From positions 1-52,458 of the forward strand of contig JAIPFV010000008.1 in NCBI GenBank assembly GCA_021736475.1: DNA of 52,458 bases. The letters run 5' to 3'. How positions within the stretch are numbered: the first letter of the stretch is position 1; the number at the start of each line of letters is the position of its first letter. Of the stretch, positions 1-8,632 are shown in pieces. The notes beneath the pieces were generated by a model. That model saw only the letters and a list, made by a program, of their open reading frames with translations. It did not search any database and had not been told where the DNA came from. Source of the stretch: Spirochaetia bacterium. GTDB taxonomy: Bacteria > Spirochaetota > Spirochaetia > DSM-16054 > Sediminispirochaetaceae. The position numbers and the translations under genes were made by a program.

Positions 1-114
1 CACCAGCAGTCCCAGCAGAACCAGTATACCGACACCGGCACCGATGGTTTGCTTAGTGCTTAGTGAGTTAGCCGCTTGTCCTTGTGAGTTATCTTGAGAA
101 TTTTGGGTAGCCAT
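1..114 (-). CDS. N-terminus of a small membrane protein (cut by window edge)
   Basis: Only the first 38 codons lie in the window. The product starts MATQNSQDNSQG, a polar stretch rich in Gln, Asn and Ser. From about residue 24 it becomes a Gly/Leu/Val-rich segment (TIGAGVGILVLLGLLV) that looks like a transmembrane helix. An AGGAGG ribosome binding site lies about 7 bases before the ATG, which supports the start. The family cannot be recognised from this fragment. It is divergent from the ATP-grasp gene that begins at 337. Confidence 0.6.
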   Translation of the reverse strand, partial: MATQNSQDNSQGQAANSLSTKQTIGAGVGILVLLGLLV

Positions 115-266
115 GCTACACCTCCTAAAAATATGTACAGATAACAGATTCATACGTTCGGTCATGTATAACAGCCCCATATCTAAGTGAACATATAAAA
201 CCTGTAACTCAAATTTAATCAGATATATTAGTTTCTTCAACCCCTAATTCCATTTCTGCTTAATTC

Positions 267-297
267 TTGACATTTTAATGTAAAGGCTACATATATA
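267..297 (+). promoter_or_regulatory. Putative sigma70 promoter of the ATP-grasp/hydrolase pair
   Basis: A perfect TTGACA -35 box lies at 267-272. Possible -10 boxes are CATATA at 290-295 (17-base spacer) or TATATA at 292-297 (19). The -10 area is a self-complementary AT run (ACATATATATATGT, 289-302) that could also be an operator. An AAGGAGGAG ribosome binding site precedes the ATG at 337. Confidence 0.45.
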
Positions 298-336
298 TAT
301 GTAAGGGCAAAGGTAAAAAAAAGGAGGAGTTGGAGT

Positions 337-1662
337 ATGATAAACAAAAACGTCTTCGTTGTCGGTTTGGATGATGCAAACCGCCGTTTATTAGAAAGAA
401 CCCCGCACGCTTCGGAATATATTTTTCACGGTTTACTCAGCCATGCGGATCTGTTTGAGACTTACGACTTTCCTATAGCAGATATGATTCGCCGCAGTAT
501 CGAGCAGATCCGGGAGTTTCAGAAAAGGACCAGCCAGTCGGTAGATGCTATCTGCGGCTATAACGATTTTCCGGTAAGCACCATGCTGCCAATAATCTGC
601 CGAGAGTTTGGAACACGTTCACCGAGTCTCGAATCCTTGATGAAGTGTGAACACAAGTACTGGAGCCGTGTTGAACAGCAGAAAAGTATCCCGGAGCACA
701 TTCCCCCTTTTACTGCGTTTGATCCATTTGACGAAAATGCTTTAGATAAAATACAGCTTGATTACCCCTTCTGGATAAAACCGATTAAATCTTCCGGCTC
801 TTTTCTCGGATTCAGAATAGAAAATGAGAATGAGTTTCTTGAAGCTGTACCCCTAATCCGTGAGCAGATAGGACTTATCAGTGACCCCTTTGGCTATGTC
901 TTAGAGCAGCTTCAGCTTCCGGCAGAGATACGCTGGGTTCAACCTCACTACTGCATGGCCGAAGGAATTATCGGCGGCCGGCAATGCACCCTGGAAGGCT
1001 ATGTCCTAAATGGTTGGATAGAGAGTACCGGAATAGTTGACTCAATCAGGTATGAGAACGGAATAAGCTTCTTCCGTTATGAGTATCCCTCCAGCCTTCC
1101 GTATAAAATTCAGGAGCGCATGATCCGTATTACCGAGAAAATTTTGTCTTCGATCGGCTTCGATAACAGCGCCTTTAACATTGAATATTACTGGGATCGG
1201 GGAAGAGATAAAATTTGGCTGTTAGAAATTAATACCAGAGTAAGCGAATCCCACTCCGATATTTTTGAAAAAGTAGACGGGGCTTCAAATCAGTCCATAA
1301 CTGTAGATGTTGCGTTAGGTCGTGACCCGGAATTCCCCTATCAGAAGGGAGAATTTCCGCGGGCCGCCAAGTTCTTCTGGCGAGTATTTGAGAATGGAGT
1401 TGTAAAAGCCGTACCTACCGAAGAGGAAATACAGCGAGTTGAGCGTGAGATTCCCGGTACGGTAATACGGCCGCAGGTAAGTCCCGGCATGCGCTTAAAT
1501 GAGCTATTAGAGCAGGACAGTTACAGTTATGCCATCTGTTACCTGTTTATAGGCGGAGAGGATCAAAAAGATCTTCTAGATAAGTATATTCGCTGCCAGG
1601 AGATGCTGACATTCGAGATAGAGCCTATTGAAACAGGAGAATTAAGTGAAAATAAGGCATAA
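337..1662 (+). CDS. ATP-grasp family carboxylate-amine ligase
   Basis: The product is a 441-residue soluble ATP-grasp enzyme. Such enzymes activate a carboxylate as an acyl-phosphate and join it to an amine or thiol. The ATP-grasp core shows a nucleotide-binding lysine region FWIKPIKSSGS near residue 145, a YVLEQ adenine-contact segment near 190, and the Mg-binding LEINTR motif near 296. The first ~110 residues form a separate pre-ATP-grasp domain. The C-terminal ~90 residues resemble the tail of biotin carboxylase-like ligases. The start has a strong AAGGAGGAG site. The gene overlaps the following CocE-type hydrolase by 17 bases, so the two are probably translated together and may make and break the same amide or ester. 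The substrate is unknown. Confidence 0.8.
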   Translation: MINKNVFVVGLDDANRRLLERTPHASEYIFHGLLSHADLFETYDFPIADMIRRSIEQIREFQKRTSQSVDAICGYNDFPVSTMLPIICREFGTRSPSLESLMKCEHKYWSRVEQQKSIPEHIPPFTAFDPFDENALDKIQLDYPFWIKPIKSSGSFLGFRIENENEFLEAVPLIREQIGLISDPFGYVLEQLQLPAEIRWVQPHYCMAEGIIGGRQCTLEGYVLNGWIESTGIVDSIRYENGISFFRYEYPSSLPYKIQERMIRITEKILSSIGFDNSAFNIEYYWDRGRDKIWLLEINTRVSESHSDIFEKVDGASNQSITVDVALGRDPEFPYQKGEFPRAAKFFWRVFENGVVKAVPTEEEIQRVEREIPGTVIRPQVSPGMRLNELLEQDSYSYAICYLFIGGEDQKDLLDKYIRCQEMLTFEIEPIETGELSENKA

Positions 1663-3667
1663 ATTCCCCCGGAAGGTGCATGAGATTGCACATTTTACCA
1701 TTAGAATGAGTGATGGAACCCAGTTGGCGGCCCGAATGTGGCTTCCCGCGGATGCAGAATCCAACCCGGTCCCGGCTATCCTCGAGTATATACCCTACCG
1801 CAAGCGTGATCTGACGGCCGCTCGGGACGTGGGACACCATCCATATATCGCCGGATACGGGTATGCGTCAGTGCGTGTTGATCTGCGGGGAAGCGGCGAA
1901 TCGGAGGGGATATTAACCGATGAGTACCTGCAGCAAGAGCTGGACGACGGGGTAGAGGTCATTAACTGGCTGGCGCAGCAGAAATGGTGCAGCGGAGCCG
2001 TAGGAATGATTGGAATATCCTGGGGCGGTTTTAACGGCCTGCAGTTAGCAGCTCTGCAGCCGGAGCCTCTGAAGGCAGTGGTAAGTATCTGCTCTACCGA
2101 CGATCGCTATACCGATGATGTGCATTATATGGGCGGCTGCCTGCTTGGAGACAACCTCTCTTGGGCTTCGACAATGTTTGACCAGAATACCCATCCCCCG
2201 GATCCCCTGTTGGTAGGGGAAAAATGGCGGGAAATGTGGATGCAGAGGCTCGAGAAAAGCGGTTTGTGGCTGGAAAAATGGATGCGCCGGCAGCATAGGG
2301 ACGAGTACTGGAAGCACGGTTCGGTGTGTGAAGATTATACGGCCATCAAGTGTCCGGTAATGGCGGTAAGCGGCTGGGCGGACGGCTACTCCAACACCGT
2401 GTTTCGGCTGATGTCACATCTCTCGGTTCCTCGTAAGGGCCTGATTGGGCCCTGGAGTCATAAGTATCCCCACGAAGGAGTTCCCGGACCTGCGATCGGC
2501 TTTCTGCAAGAGGTTCTCAGGTGGTGGGACCGCTGGTTGAAGGCGGAGGAAAACGGGATCGAAAATGAGCCAATGTTTCGAGTGTGGATGCAGGACAGCG
2601 TTCCTCCAACTACCAGTTACCGGGAGCGGCCCGGCCGTTGGATCGCTGAGGACAGTTGGCCGAGCAAGAACATTCTTGAGCACACCCTTATTCTGGATCA
2701 AGGGAGATTAGCTTCGACGACGGAAGAGGTCCCTGAAAAACCGCTCACAATTCAATCCCCCCTGTCGGTGGGGTTGTTTGCTGGAAAATGGTGCAGCTAT
2801 CAGGCTCCACCTGATCTGCCCCATGATCAACGCCAAGAGGACGGCGGTGCATTGGTGTTTGAAAGTGAGGCGCTTGAGGCGGACCTTGAAATTTTCGGTT
2901 CGCCGAAAGTGGAATTGGAGTTCTCATCTAACCGGCCGGTGGCTATGGTGGCTGCACGCTTATCCGATGTAGCCCCGGATGATAAAGCAACACGGGTAAC
3001 CTACGGACTGTTGAACCTTACCCATCGGGCAAGTCATGAGAACCCTCAGCCCCTCGTACCGGGAAAACGCTATACGACGTCAGTAGTGCTGAATGGAGTA
3101 GCCCAGCGGTTTCCCAAGGGGCATCGCCTGCGATTATCTCTTTCAACCAGCTACTGGCCCCTGGCGTGGCCGTCTCCTGAACCGGTACAGCTTACTGTAT
3201 ATGCCGCTTGTAGTTCTTTTCTGCTCCCTCTTCGGGCTCCGCGCAGCGAAGATGCGGACTTGCGTCCCTTCGATGAACCTGAAGCAGCAGCTCCTTTACC
3301 CATTACCTTGATTCGGCCGGGGGAAGAGTCCTGGAAGGTTATCAAAGAGTTGGGGAAGGATATTTCGACCATGGAGGTGCTGCTCGATACAGGCACAACC
3401 CGTTACGATGAAATTAATCTGGAGATCAGTTCTCGGACTCGAGAGACCTATAGTTTTACCAACGATGAATACAACTCTCTCTCTGGTGAGACGCGTTGGG
3501 AACGGAAGTTCAAGCGGGAGGACTGGGAAATTCGGACGGTTACCCGCACTCTGCTCACCTCTAACGAAACCGAGTTCCGCATCCGAGCAGACTTAGATGC
3601 GTATGAGGGGCCGAGCCGGGTTTTTAGCCGCAGTTGGGACAGTCGAATACCCCGCAATCTGGTATAA
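1646..3667 (+). CDS. CocE/NonD family hydrolase (X-Pro dipeptidyl-peptidase-like serine hydrolase)
   Basis: This 673-residue protein has the layout of the CocE/NonD family: an N-terminal alpha/beta-hydrolase fold and a C-terminal jelly-roll domain (from about residue 370). The nucleophile elbow is GISWGG with Ser125. An SGWADGY segment near residue 242 probably carries the acid, and GPWSHKYPHE near 265 the histidine. No signal peptide is visible, so it is probably cytoplasmic. Translation starts at a GTG preceded by AGGAGA. The last ~100 residues extend past the usual jelly roll. Family members cleave acyl esters or N-terminal dipeptides; the overlap with an ATP-grasp ligase suggests an amide-type substrate. 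The exact reaction cannot be told from sequence. Confidence 0.85.
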   Translation: MKIRHKFPRKVHEIAHFTIRMSDGTQLAARMWLPADAESNPVPAILEYIPYRKRDLTAARDVGHHPYIAGYGYASVRVDLRGSGESEGILTDEYLQQELDDGVEVINWLAQQKWCSGAVGMIGISWGGFNGLQLAALQPEPLKAVVSICSTDDRYTDDVHYMGGCLLGDNLSWASTMFDQNTHPPDPLLVGEKWREMWMQRLEKSGLWLEKWMRRQHRDEYWKHGSVCEDYTAIKCPVMAVSGWADGYSNTVFRLMSHLSVPRKGLIGPWSHKYPHEGVPGPAIGFLQEVLRWWDRWLKAEENGIENEPMFRVWMQDSVPPTTSYRERPGRWIAEDSWPSKNILEHTLILDQGRLASTTEEVPEKPLTIQSPLSVGLFAGKWCSYQAPPDLPHDQRQEDGGALVFESEALEADLEIFGSPKVELEFSSNRPVAMVAARLSDVAPDDKATRVTYGLLNLTHRASHENPQPLVPGKRYTTSVVLNGVAQRFPKGHRLRLSLSTSYWPLAWPSPEPVQLTVYAACSSFLLPLRAPRSEDADLRPFDEPEAAAPLPITLIRPGEESWKVIKELGKDISTMEVLLDTGTTRYDEINLEISSRTRETYSFTNDEYNSLSGETRWERKFKREDWEIRTVTRTLLTSNETEFRIRADLDAYEGPSRVFSRSWDSRIPRNLV

Positions 3668-3706
3668 GGCAGCTGTGCATGTAAGCTGTACTGACGATTC
3701 GAGGTG

Positions 3707-4276
3707 TTATTCGCTCTGAAAGCGAACTATCATATATATTTCCGACTCACCTTCGTGGATATTTTCGATGGTATGCTCAATATCGGCGTGATACTGGATG
3801 AAGTCCCCCTCAGATAGTTCGGCTACGTTCTTGCCGGCTGAAACCTTGATTGCCCCTTTCAGAACGGTGAGAAACTCTTTAGTGCGCGCGGCATGGGGAC
3901 TGGAAGGCAGGGACTGCCCGGCTTGAAAAGTAAGAATATACATCTCAAGGTCCTCAGCCATGGAGAGGGGACTTAAGACTCTGATATGTACTCCCTCCTC
4001 CTGGGTTTCCAGACGGGTAATATACTCCTTACGGCTGACCTGAAAGCTGCGCTGAAGGTGCTCCTGTCCGGTTAACAGCGAGTCGATATCGACATCTAGG
4101 CCTTTAGCAATCTTCCAGACTGTAGCAATTGTAGGGTTTACTTTCTCTGATTCTATCTGAATGAGCATGTTTTTGCTCACCCCGCATCTTTCGGCCAATA
4201 TGCTCTGGGTAATCTGGTGTTTCTCACGAATATTTTTAATATTCTTACCAATGTGAAGCGGAGCTTTTTTATCCAT
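3707..4276 (-). CDS. XRE-family regulator with C-terminal cupin domain
   Basis: The 189-residue protein has an N-terminal helix-turn-helix of the XRE/HTH_3 type (about residues 12-66, ending SLLTGQ) and a C-terminal cupin sensor domain (about 110-185, with EFLTVLKGAIKV and YHADIEHTIEN). XRE-cupin proteins often regulate amino acid or polyamine metabolism by binding a small ligand in the cupin. It is a clear paralogue of the divergent gene at 4473: both share VNPTIAT-WKIA in the HTH region and EEGVHIRV-SPLSMAEDLE in the linker. A good promoter lies upstream. Its role may be to control the divergent tdh-kbl operon, itself, or the CocE gene it faces tail to tail; this is inference. Confidence 0.88.
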   Translation of the reverse strand: MDKKAPLHIGKNIKNIREKHQITQSILAERCGVSKNMLIQIESEKVNPTIATVWKIAKGLDVDIDSLLTGQEHLQRSFQVSRKEYITRLETQEEGVHIRVLSPLSMAEDLEMYILTFQAGQSLPSSPHAARTKEFLTVLKGAIKVSAGKNVAELSEGDFIQYHADIEHTIENIHEGESEIYMIVRFQSE

Positions 4277-4299
4277 AGCCTCTCCTTATGACTGTGTAA

Positions 4300-4329
4300 A
4301 TAGTAGTACCCCCATTCAGTGCGTGTCAA
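4300..4329 (-). promoter_or_regulatory. Promoter of the minus-strand XRE-cupin gene
   Basis: Read on the minus strand, a perfect TTGACA (4329-4324) is followed after 18 bases by TACTAT (4305-4300). The ATG is 24 bases beyond the -10 and has an AAGGAGAGG site. Confidence 0.65.
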
Positions 4330-4388
4330 GCTGAACTTGAACAGGAAAGAGCTTGTGGGGTGGATGGCGGTTTTGATTTATAAATTTC

Positions 4389-4424
4389 TTGACAGATGAA
4401 CAAACCGATACTAATATTCAGTAT
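4389..4424 (+). promoter_or_regulatory. Promoter and putative operator of the XRE-tdh-kbl operon
   Basis: TTGACA at 4389-4394 and TAATAT at 4412-4417 are separated by 17 bases. An inverted repeat ATACT-N7-AGTAT (4408-4412 and 4420-4424) covers the -10 box, the expected place for a repressor. The XRE-cupin protein encoded just downstream, or its divergent paralogue, is the natural candidate to bind it. Confidence 0.6.
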
Positions 4425-4472
4425 ACTAAAATAACATCAGTTTAATAAAAAGATTGAAAAACAGAGGGGCGT

Positions 4473-5048
4473 ATGCAGAACAATTCCCATCCAAGCATCG
4501 GCAGCAGTATTCAGAAAATGCGTAAAGCCCATAAACTTACTTTAAGTTCGCTTTCGCAGAAAAGCGGGGTTTCTGCAGCCACCCTTTCCCAGATTGAGGC
4601 TGACAAAGTCAATCCGACAATTGCCACCTTATGGAAAATAGCCGAGGGCCTTGAAATAGATATTCAATCTCTGCTCTCCGGTTTAGAGAAACAGCGACCG
4701 ATGTTTGACATTAGCCGAAAAGATGAAATTACCCGTTTTGATACCGAGGAGGAGGGAGTCCACATTCGGGTTTTTAGCCCCCTTAGCATGGCTGAAGATC
4801 TGGAAGTGTACACCCTCACCTTTAAGCCTGGGCAGAAGCTCCTGTCGCAAGCCCATCCTGCAAAAACTGAAGAATTCCTAACCGTGGTGCGGGGGAATAT
4901 CAGGGTGAAAGCGGGGGAGAACGAGGCTCAACTGGGACCGGGAGATTTTATTCGCTACCATGCGGATGTGGAACACCATATTGAAAATTTCGGAGCAGAG
5001 ACGGCACTCATCAATATGGTGGTTCGCTTTAAAAAGGGAGGAGAATAG
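4473..5048 (+). CDS. XRE-family regulator with cupin domain, first gene of tdh-kbl operon
   Basis: This 191-residue XRE-cupin regulator is a paralogue of the divergent protein at 3707-4276. Its HTH spans about residues 10-66. The cupin spans about 112-187 and keeps EEFLTVVRGNIRV and YHADVEHHIEN. The stop codon overlaps the GTG start of tdh by one base (TAGTG), and an AGGGAGGAG site serving tdh lies inside its last codons, so it is very likely co-transcribed with tdh and kbl. That makes it a good candidate for a threonine- or glycine-responsive regulator. The ligand is not visible in the sequence. An inverted repeat over its own -10 box suggests autoregulation. Confidence 0.9.
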   Translation: MQNNSHPSIGSSIQKMRKAHKLTLSSLSQKSGVSAATLSQIEADKVNPTIATLWKIAEGLEIDIQSLLSGLEKQRPMFDISRKDEITRFDTEEEGVHIRVFSPLSMAEDLEVYTLTFKPGQKLLSQAHPAKTEEFLTVVRGNIRVKAGENEAQLGPGDFIRYHADVEHHIENFGAETALINMVVRFKKGGE

Positions 5049-6001
5049 TGAAACGGATTTTAGTAAGCGGTGCATTAGGGCAGATCGGCTCGGAACTCAC
5101 CGTCTTACTCAGGCAGCTTTACGGCCGGGACAATGTGCTTGCCACGGATATTCGTGATGATGTAAACCGGGAAGTCATTGAAAGCGGTCCCTTTGAACTA
5201 CTAGATTGCCGGGATGGTAAGGGACTGTCGGAACTGATCGGGATTCATCGAATCGATACGATATATCATCTAGCAGCACTGCTCTCGGCCACGGCCGAGC
5301 AAAAACCTCAGATGGGCTGGGATATTAACATCAATGGTTTGTATACAGTCCTTGAGGTGGCTAGAGAAAACCGTTGCGCCGTGTTTATTCCGAGTTCAAT
5401 CGGATCTTTTGGGCCAACTACTATAAAAGACCATACTCCCCAGGATTCCCCTCAGCGTCCCAGTTCGATGTACGGGGTAACAAAGGTAGCCGGCGAACTG
5501 TTGTGCGATTATTATTATCACAAATTCGGTGTCGACACCCGCGGAGTAAGGTATCCAGGACTCATCTCGAACAAAACTCCTCCCGGCGGGGGGACTACCG
5601 ACTATGCGGTGGATATTTACTATGGGGCTGTCGAAAAAGGGCATTATACTTGTTTTCTAAAGGGCGATACCTACCTGGACATGATGTACATGCCGGATGC
5701 CCTTAAAGCGGCTGTTGATATTATGGAGGCAGATCCGGCTTCGCTTCGCCACCGTAATGCATTTAATGTGACGTCCATGAGTTTTTGCCCGGAAGATCAG
5801 GCTGCCTATATTCGTAAGCATATTCCGAACTTTGAAATTTCTTATGACATCGATCCGGTACGGCAAGCCCTTGCAAACTCCTGGCCTAACAGTCTGGAAG
5901 ATTATGCGGCCAGGGTAGAGTGGGGTTGGGCCCCGGACTTTGGTTTGGAGATGATGACCGAGGATATGTTGGGGACGCTGGAAAAAAGAAAAGGGGGATG
6001 A
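5048..6001 (+). CDS. tdh: L-threonine 3-dehydrogenase, NAD-epimerase type
   Basis: This 317-residue protein is an extended short-chain dehydrogenase. It has a Rossmann motif GALGQIG at residues 8-14 and the catalytic Tyr142/Lys146 pair (MYGVTKVAGE), with an SSIGSFG segment upstream. Length and segments such as TPQDSPQRPSSMYG fit the short-chain, UDP-galactose-epimerase-like threonine dehydrogenases, which oxidise threonine to 2-amino-3-oxobutyrate with NAD. The next gene is the matching ligase kbl, which makes the assignment strong. Start is GTG with a GGGAGGAG site inside the upstream regulator gene; the kbl ATG follows after one base. The known alternative for the family is a nucleotide-sugar epimerase, unlikely beside kbl. 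Confidence 0.9.
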   Translation: MKRILVSGALGQIGSELTVLLRQLYGRDNVLATDIRDDVNREVIESGPFELLDCRDGKGLSELIGIHRIDTIYHLAALLSATAEQKPQMGWDININGLYTVLEVARENRCAVFIPSSIGSFGPTTIKDHTPQDSPQRPSSMYGVTKVAGELLCDYYYHKFGVDTRGVRYPGLISNKTPPGGGTTDYAVDIYYGAVEKGHYTCFLKGDTYLDMMYMPDALKAAVDIMEADPASLRHRNAFNVTSMSFCPEDQAAYIRKHIPNFEISYDIDPVRQALANSWPNSLEDYAARVEWGWAPDFGLEMMTEDMLGTLEKRKGG

Positions 6002-6002
6002 G

Positions 6003-7190
6003 ATGTACGGTAAAACACAAAAAAGCCTACAGGACGCAATCGAACAGCTGAAGCGTGAGGGACTCTATAAGAACGAGAGAGTGCTTACTTCCCCGCAAAG
6101 CGGCACTATTGAGGTCGCCGGCGGTACAAGGGTAATCAACTTTTGTGCGAATAACTATCTAGGCTTGTCAAACAATCCGGGGATTATTAAGGCCGCCCAG
6201 GAGACAATGGAAAAATGGGGATACGGACTCTCGTCGGTGCGCTTTATCTGCGGAACCCAGCAAATTCATAAGGATTTAGAGCAGAAGGTTTCGTGGTTTT
6301 TGGGTACTGAGGACAGCCTTTTGTATGCCGCCTGTTTTGATGCCAATGGAGGGGTGTTCGAGCCGCTGATAGGTCCGGAAGATGCGATTATCTCCGATGC
6401 CTTGAACCATGCGTCTATCATTGACGGGGTGAGACTTACTAAATCACAACGCTTTAAATACTCCCATTCGGATATGCAGGAGTTGGAACAGGCCCTTAAA
6501 GAGGCTGATTCGGCCCCGCGGAAGATAATTTGCACCGACGGTGTGTTTTCAATGGACGGGGACATTGCAAAACTCGATAAGATATGCGATTTAGCCGACC
6601 GTTACGGGGCATTGGTACTGGTGGATGATTCCCACGCCACCGGCTATATCGGGCCCGGAGGAAGGGGCACCCCCGCTTACTACGGTGTACAGGATAGAGT
6701 TGATATTGTTACCACCACCTTTGGCAAAGCCCTGGGCGGTGCCTCCGGTGGCTGTACTTCCGGACGCCGGGAGATTATCGAGATGTTGCGACAGCGCTCG
6801 CGGCCCTACCTTTTTTCAAATACCCTGGCCCCGGCTGTAGTCGGAGGTACTATAAAAGCGCTGGAGCTGGTAGAGGAGAACCCCGATCTGCCGGAACTGG
6901 TACTTGAGAATGCCGAGTATTTTAAGAAGCAGATGAGAACAGCAGGCTTCGATATTGTACCCGGCGAGACGGCGATTGTACCGGTTATGCTGTACGATGA
7001 GCAGTTGGCCCTGTCTATGTCCGATGCTCTGCTGGAGGAGGGCATCTACGTGATCGGATTTGTGTATCCGGTAGTACCGAAGGGAAAGGCCCGTATTCGG
7101 GTGCAGCTGTCAGCCGCCCATAGCCGGGAAGAAATTGATAAAGCGGTGGCTGCATTCACCAAGGTGGGAAAGGACTTAAAAGTTATTTAG
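6003..7190 (+). CDS. kbl: Glycine C-acetyltransferase (2-amino-3-ketobutyrate CoA ligase)
   Basis: The 395-residue product is a PLP enzyme of the alpha-oxoamine synthase family, close in length to E. coli Kbl. The PLP lysine is Lys242 in TFGKALGGASGG. The cofactor aspartate region is VDDSHATGY (from about 207), and NFCANNYLGLSNN near residue 46 is typical of the family. It cleaves 2-amino-3-oxobutyrate with CoA into glycine and acetyl-CoA, completing the threonine pathway begun by tdh one base upstream. 8-Amino-7-oxononanoate synthase belongs to the same family, but the tdh neighbour and the GTQQIHK region favour Kbl. A hairpin starts at its stop codon. Confidence 0.93.
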   Translation: MYGKTQKSLQDAIEQLKREGLYKNERVLTSPQSGTIEVAGGTRVINFCANNYLGLSNNPGIIKAAQETMEKWGYGLSSVRFICGTQQIHKDLEQKVSWFLGTEDSLLYAACFDANGGVFEPLIGPEDAIISDALNHASIIDGVRLTKSQRFKYSHSDMQELEQALKEADSAPRKIICTDGVFSMDGDIAKLDKICDLADRYGALVLVDDSHATGYIGPGGRGTPAYYGVQDRVDIVTTTFGKALGGASGGCTSGRREIIEMLRQRSRPYLFSNTLAPAVVGGTIKALELVEENPDLPELVLENAEYFKKQMRTAGFDIVPGETAIVPVMLYDEQLALSMSDALLEEGIYVIGFVYPVVPKGKARIRVQLSAAHSREEIDKAVAAFTKVGKDLKVI

Positions 7191-7220
7191 TTTCGCTTGC
7201 CGTGTAGCGGCAACCGAAAC
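7190..7220. terminator. Hairpin between convergent kbl and rnf operon (weak terminator)
   Basis: GTTTCG and TTGCCG pair with CGGCAA and CGAAAC, with one C/C mismatch and a TGTAG loop. It begins on the last base of the kbl stop codon. It sits where two operons converge, but neither side has a proper run of T, so it may act only as a 3'-end stabiliser or a weak bidirectional terminator. Confidence 0.45.
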
Positions 7221-7234
7221 AAAGAAAATCCAGA

Positions 7235-7735
7235 CTAATTGTCATCCGGCTTTTCGTCGGAGTAGGTACGGTAATAATAGTCATGTTCATTCTCCGTGTC
7301 TGAAAGCGGTTCGGTTCGGTAGCGCACGCGGCCGGCCGTTTTTTTATCCAGGCGGACTATCGGCAGCCAGAAGACAGCAACCAAGATTAAACCTGTGGCA
7401 AAGGAGCCGAGGGCTCGCCCGGCTTCCGCTGCCTGGGGGAACAAGAGAAAATTACCTATCAGCAGCCCGCTCACAAACAAAGCCAGCGGGATTCCGTAGA
7501 CAATTCCAGTTAAACCGAGCAGGCTGGTGTTCTCCATCTTCAGCTTTACTGTTTTACCCGGTGTAAGTTCGTCTGCAGGTATACCTTTTAAGCCTGACCG
7601 TGAAATGCGCAGCAGTCCGCCGTCGCGGTAGCACTGTTCCGACAAATCACAGCTTTCACAGGCCTCTTCGCCAGTCACCTGAAAAACCACCTGCTCCTGT
7701 CCGACTTCAACTACCGCGGCTTTTTCTTCGATCAT
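7235..7735 (-). CDS. RseC-family (SoxR-reducing system type) membrane protein at end of rnf operon
   Basis: The 166-residue protein matches the RseC/MucC layout: an N-terminal beta-rich domain with a cysteine cluster (CESCDLSEQC, residues ~24-33), then two transmembrane helices (about 83-105 and 110-131) and a short polar tail. RseC homologues are often encoded with rnf and in E. coli help reduce SoxR. Its ATG overlaps the rnfB stop, so it is the last gene of the operon. The Cys cluster could bind a metal or Fe-S centre. Here it is more likely an accessory or assembly protein for Rnf than a SoxR reductase, since no soxR is in the window. Confidence 0.75.
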   Translation of the reverse strand: MIEEKAAVVEVGQEQVVFQVTGEEACESCDLSEQCYRDGGLLRISRSGLKGIPADELTPGKTVKLKMENTSLLGLTGIVYGIPLALFVSGLLIGNFLLFPQAAEAGRALGSFATGLILVAVFWLPIVRLDKKTAGRVRYRTEPLSDTENEHDYYYRTYSDEKPDDN

Positions 7736-8616
7736 TCTTTAGTGCTCTCTCCGGCAGGGGCTTTCTCTTTTGGCTTATCCTTGACGAAACTCTCATAGTT
7801 TACGCTGTTCTTGCGGCTACTGTAGGCATCGGTGGGGCACTTTTGGCCATACTCAGCTTTAGCCGTATAGTTTTCGGTATTTACCACTGCCAGGTTCCCA
7901 TTCATTGTAACGGCCTCGGGGTTATCGTCCGCAGCGGCGGCCTTTACACAAATTTTACAGGCGATGCACGCCTTTTTACATACCTTTCTGGCAATAGCAC
8001 CGGGGTCTTGCGATTTACAGTACACGAAGGCCTCATGGGTAACCGGATGAAGTTCAATAAGGTCGCGCGGGCAAGCGGTTACACATTTACCGCAGGCAGT
8101 GCATTTTTCCGCATCTACATAGGGGATGCCCGTCTCACTCAGATGTATTGCATCGAAGGGACAGGCATTTACGCATGAACCGAGACCCAGGCAGCCGTAT
8201 TTACAACGTTTGGCTACATCCTGGGAGTAAACCGCAGCCGCACAATCGAGTATGCCGTGGTACTCACCGGGAAAACCGGCGGCCTCGGAATCTCCCTGGC
8301 AGAAGACAACTGCCACCAGCTTCTCTTTGTCTTCGCCGGCGACCTCGACCCCCATCACATGGGCGATCATAGTAGTTGTTTCGGCACCGCCGACAACGCA
8401 GAGGTCGATATCCTCGCCGTTTTCCGCTACTGCCTCGGCATAGGCGGCACAGGAAGGATAGCCGCAGCCGCCGCAGTTTACCGCAGGCAGCACCTCTTCG
8501 ACTTCATCTACTTTGGGGTTGGTCTCGACATGGAAGCGTTTATTGGCAAATCCCAGGAAAACTGAGAAGCCTACTCCGAGAACACCCATGAGAAGTATTG
8601 CTTGTATGATGATCAT
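7732..8616 (-). CDS. rnfB: Rnf complex electron-entry ferredoxin subunit RnfB
   Basis: I place the start at the ATG at 8616 (MIIIQAILLMG), which has an AAGGAG site six bases upstream; the frame is open further out but without support. The protein (~294 residues) has one N-terminal membrane helix and then the Fe-S domain with CGGCGYPSC and its partner Cys (NGEDIDLC). Several [4Fe-4S] ferredoxin motifs follow (CKYGCLGLGSCVNACP, CTACGKCVTACP, and a Cys-rich KKACIACKICVKA). RnfB accepts electrons from reduced ferredoxin and feeds them to the rest of the complex. The C-terminal ~30 residues are Lys/Glu-rich. It overlaps the RseC-family gene by four bases. Confidence 0.95.
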   Translation of the reverse strand: MIIIQAILLMGVLGVGFSVFLGFANKRFHVETNPKVDEVEEVLPAVNCGGCGYPSCAAYAEAVAENGEDIDLCVVGGAETTTMIAHVMGVEVAGEDKEKLVAVVFCQGDSEAAGFPGEYHGILDCAAAVYSQDVAKRCKYGCLGLGSCVNACPFDAIHLSETGIPYVDAEKCTACGKCVTACPRDLIELHPVTHEAFVYCKSQDPGAIARKVCKKACIACKICVKAAAADDNPEAVTMNGNLAVVNTENYTAKAEYGQKCPTDAYSSRKNSVNYESFVKDKPKEKAPAGESTKE

Positions 8617-8632
8617 ACCTAACTCCTTATAA

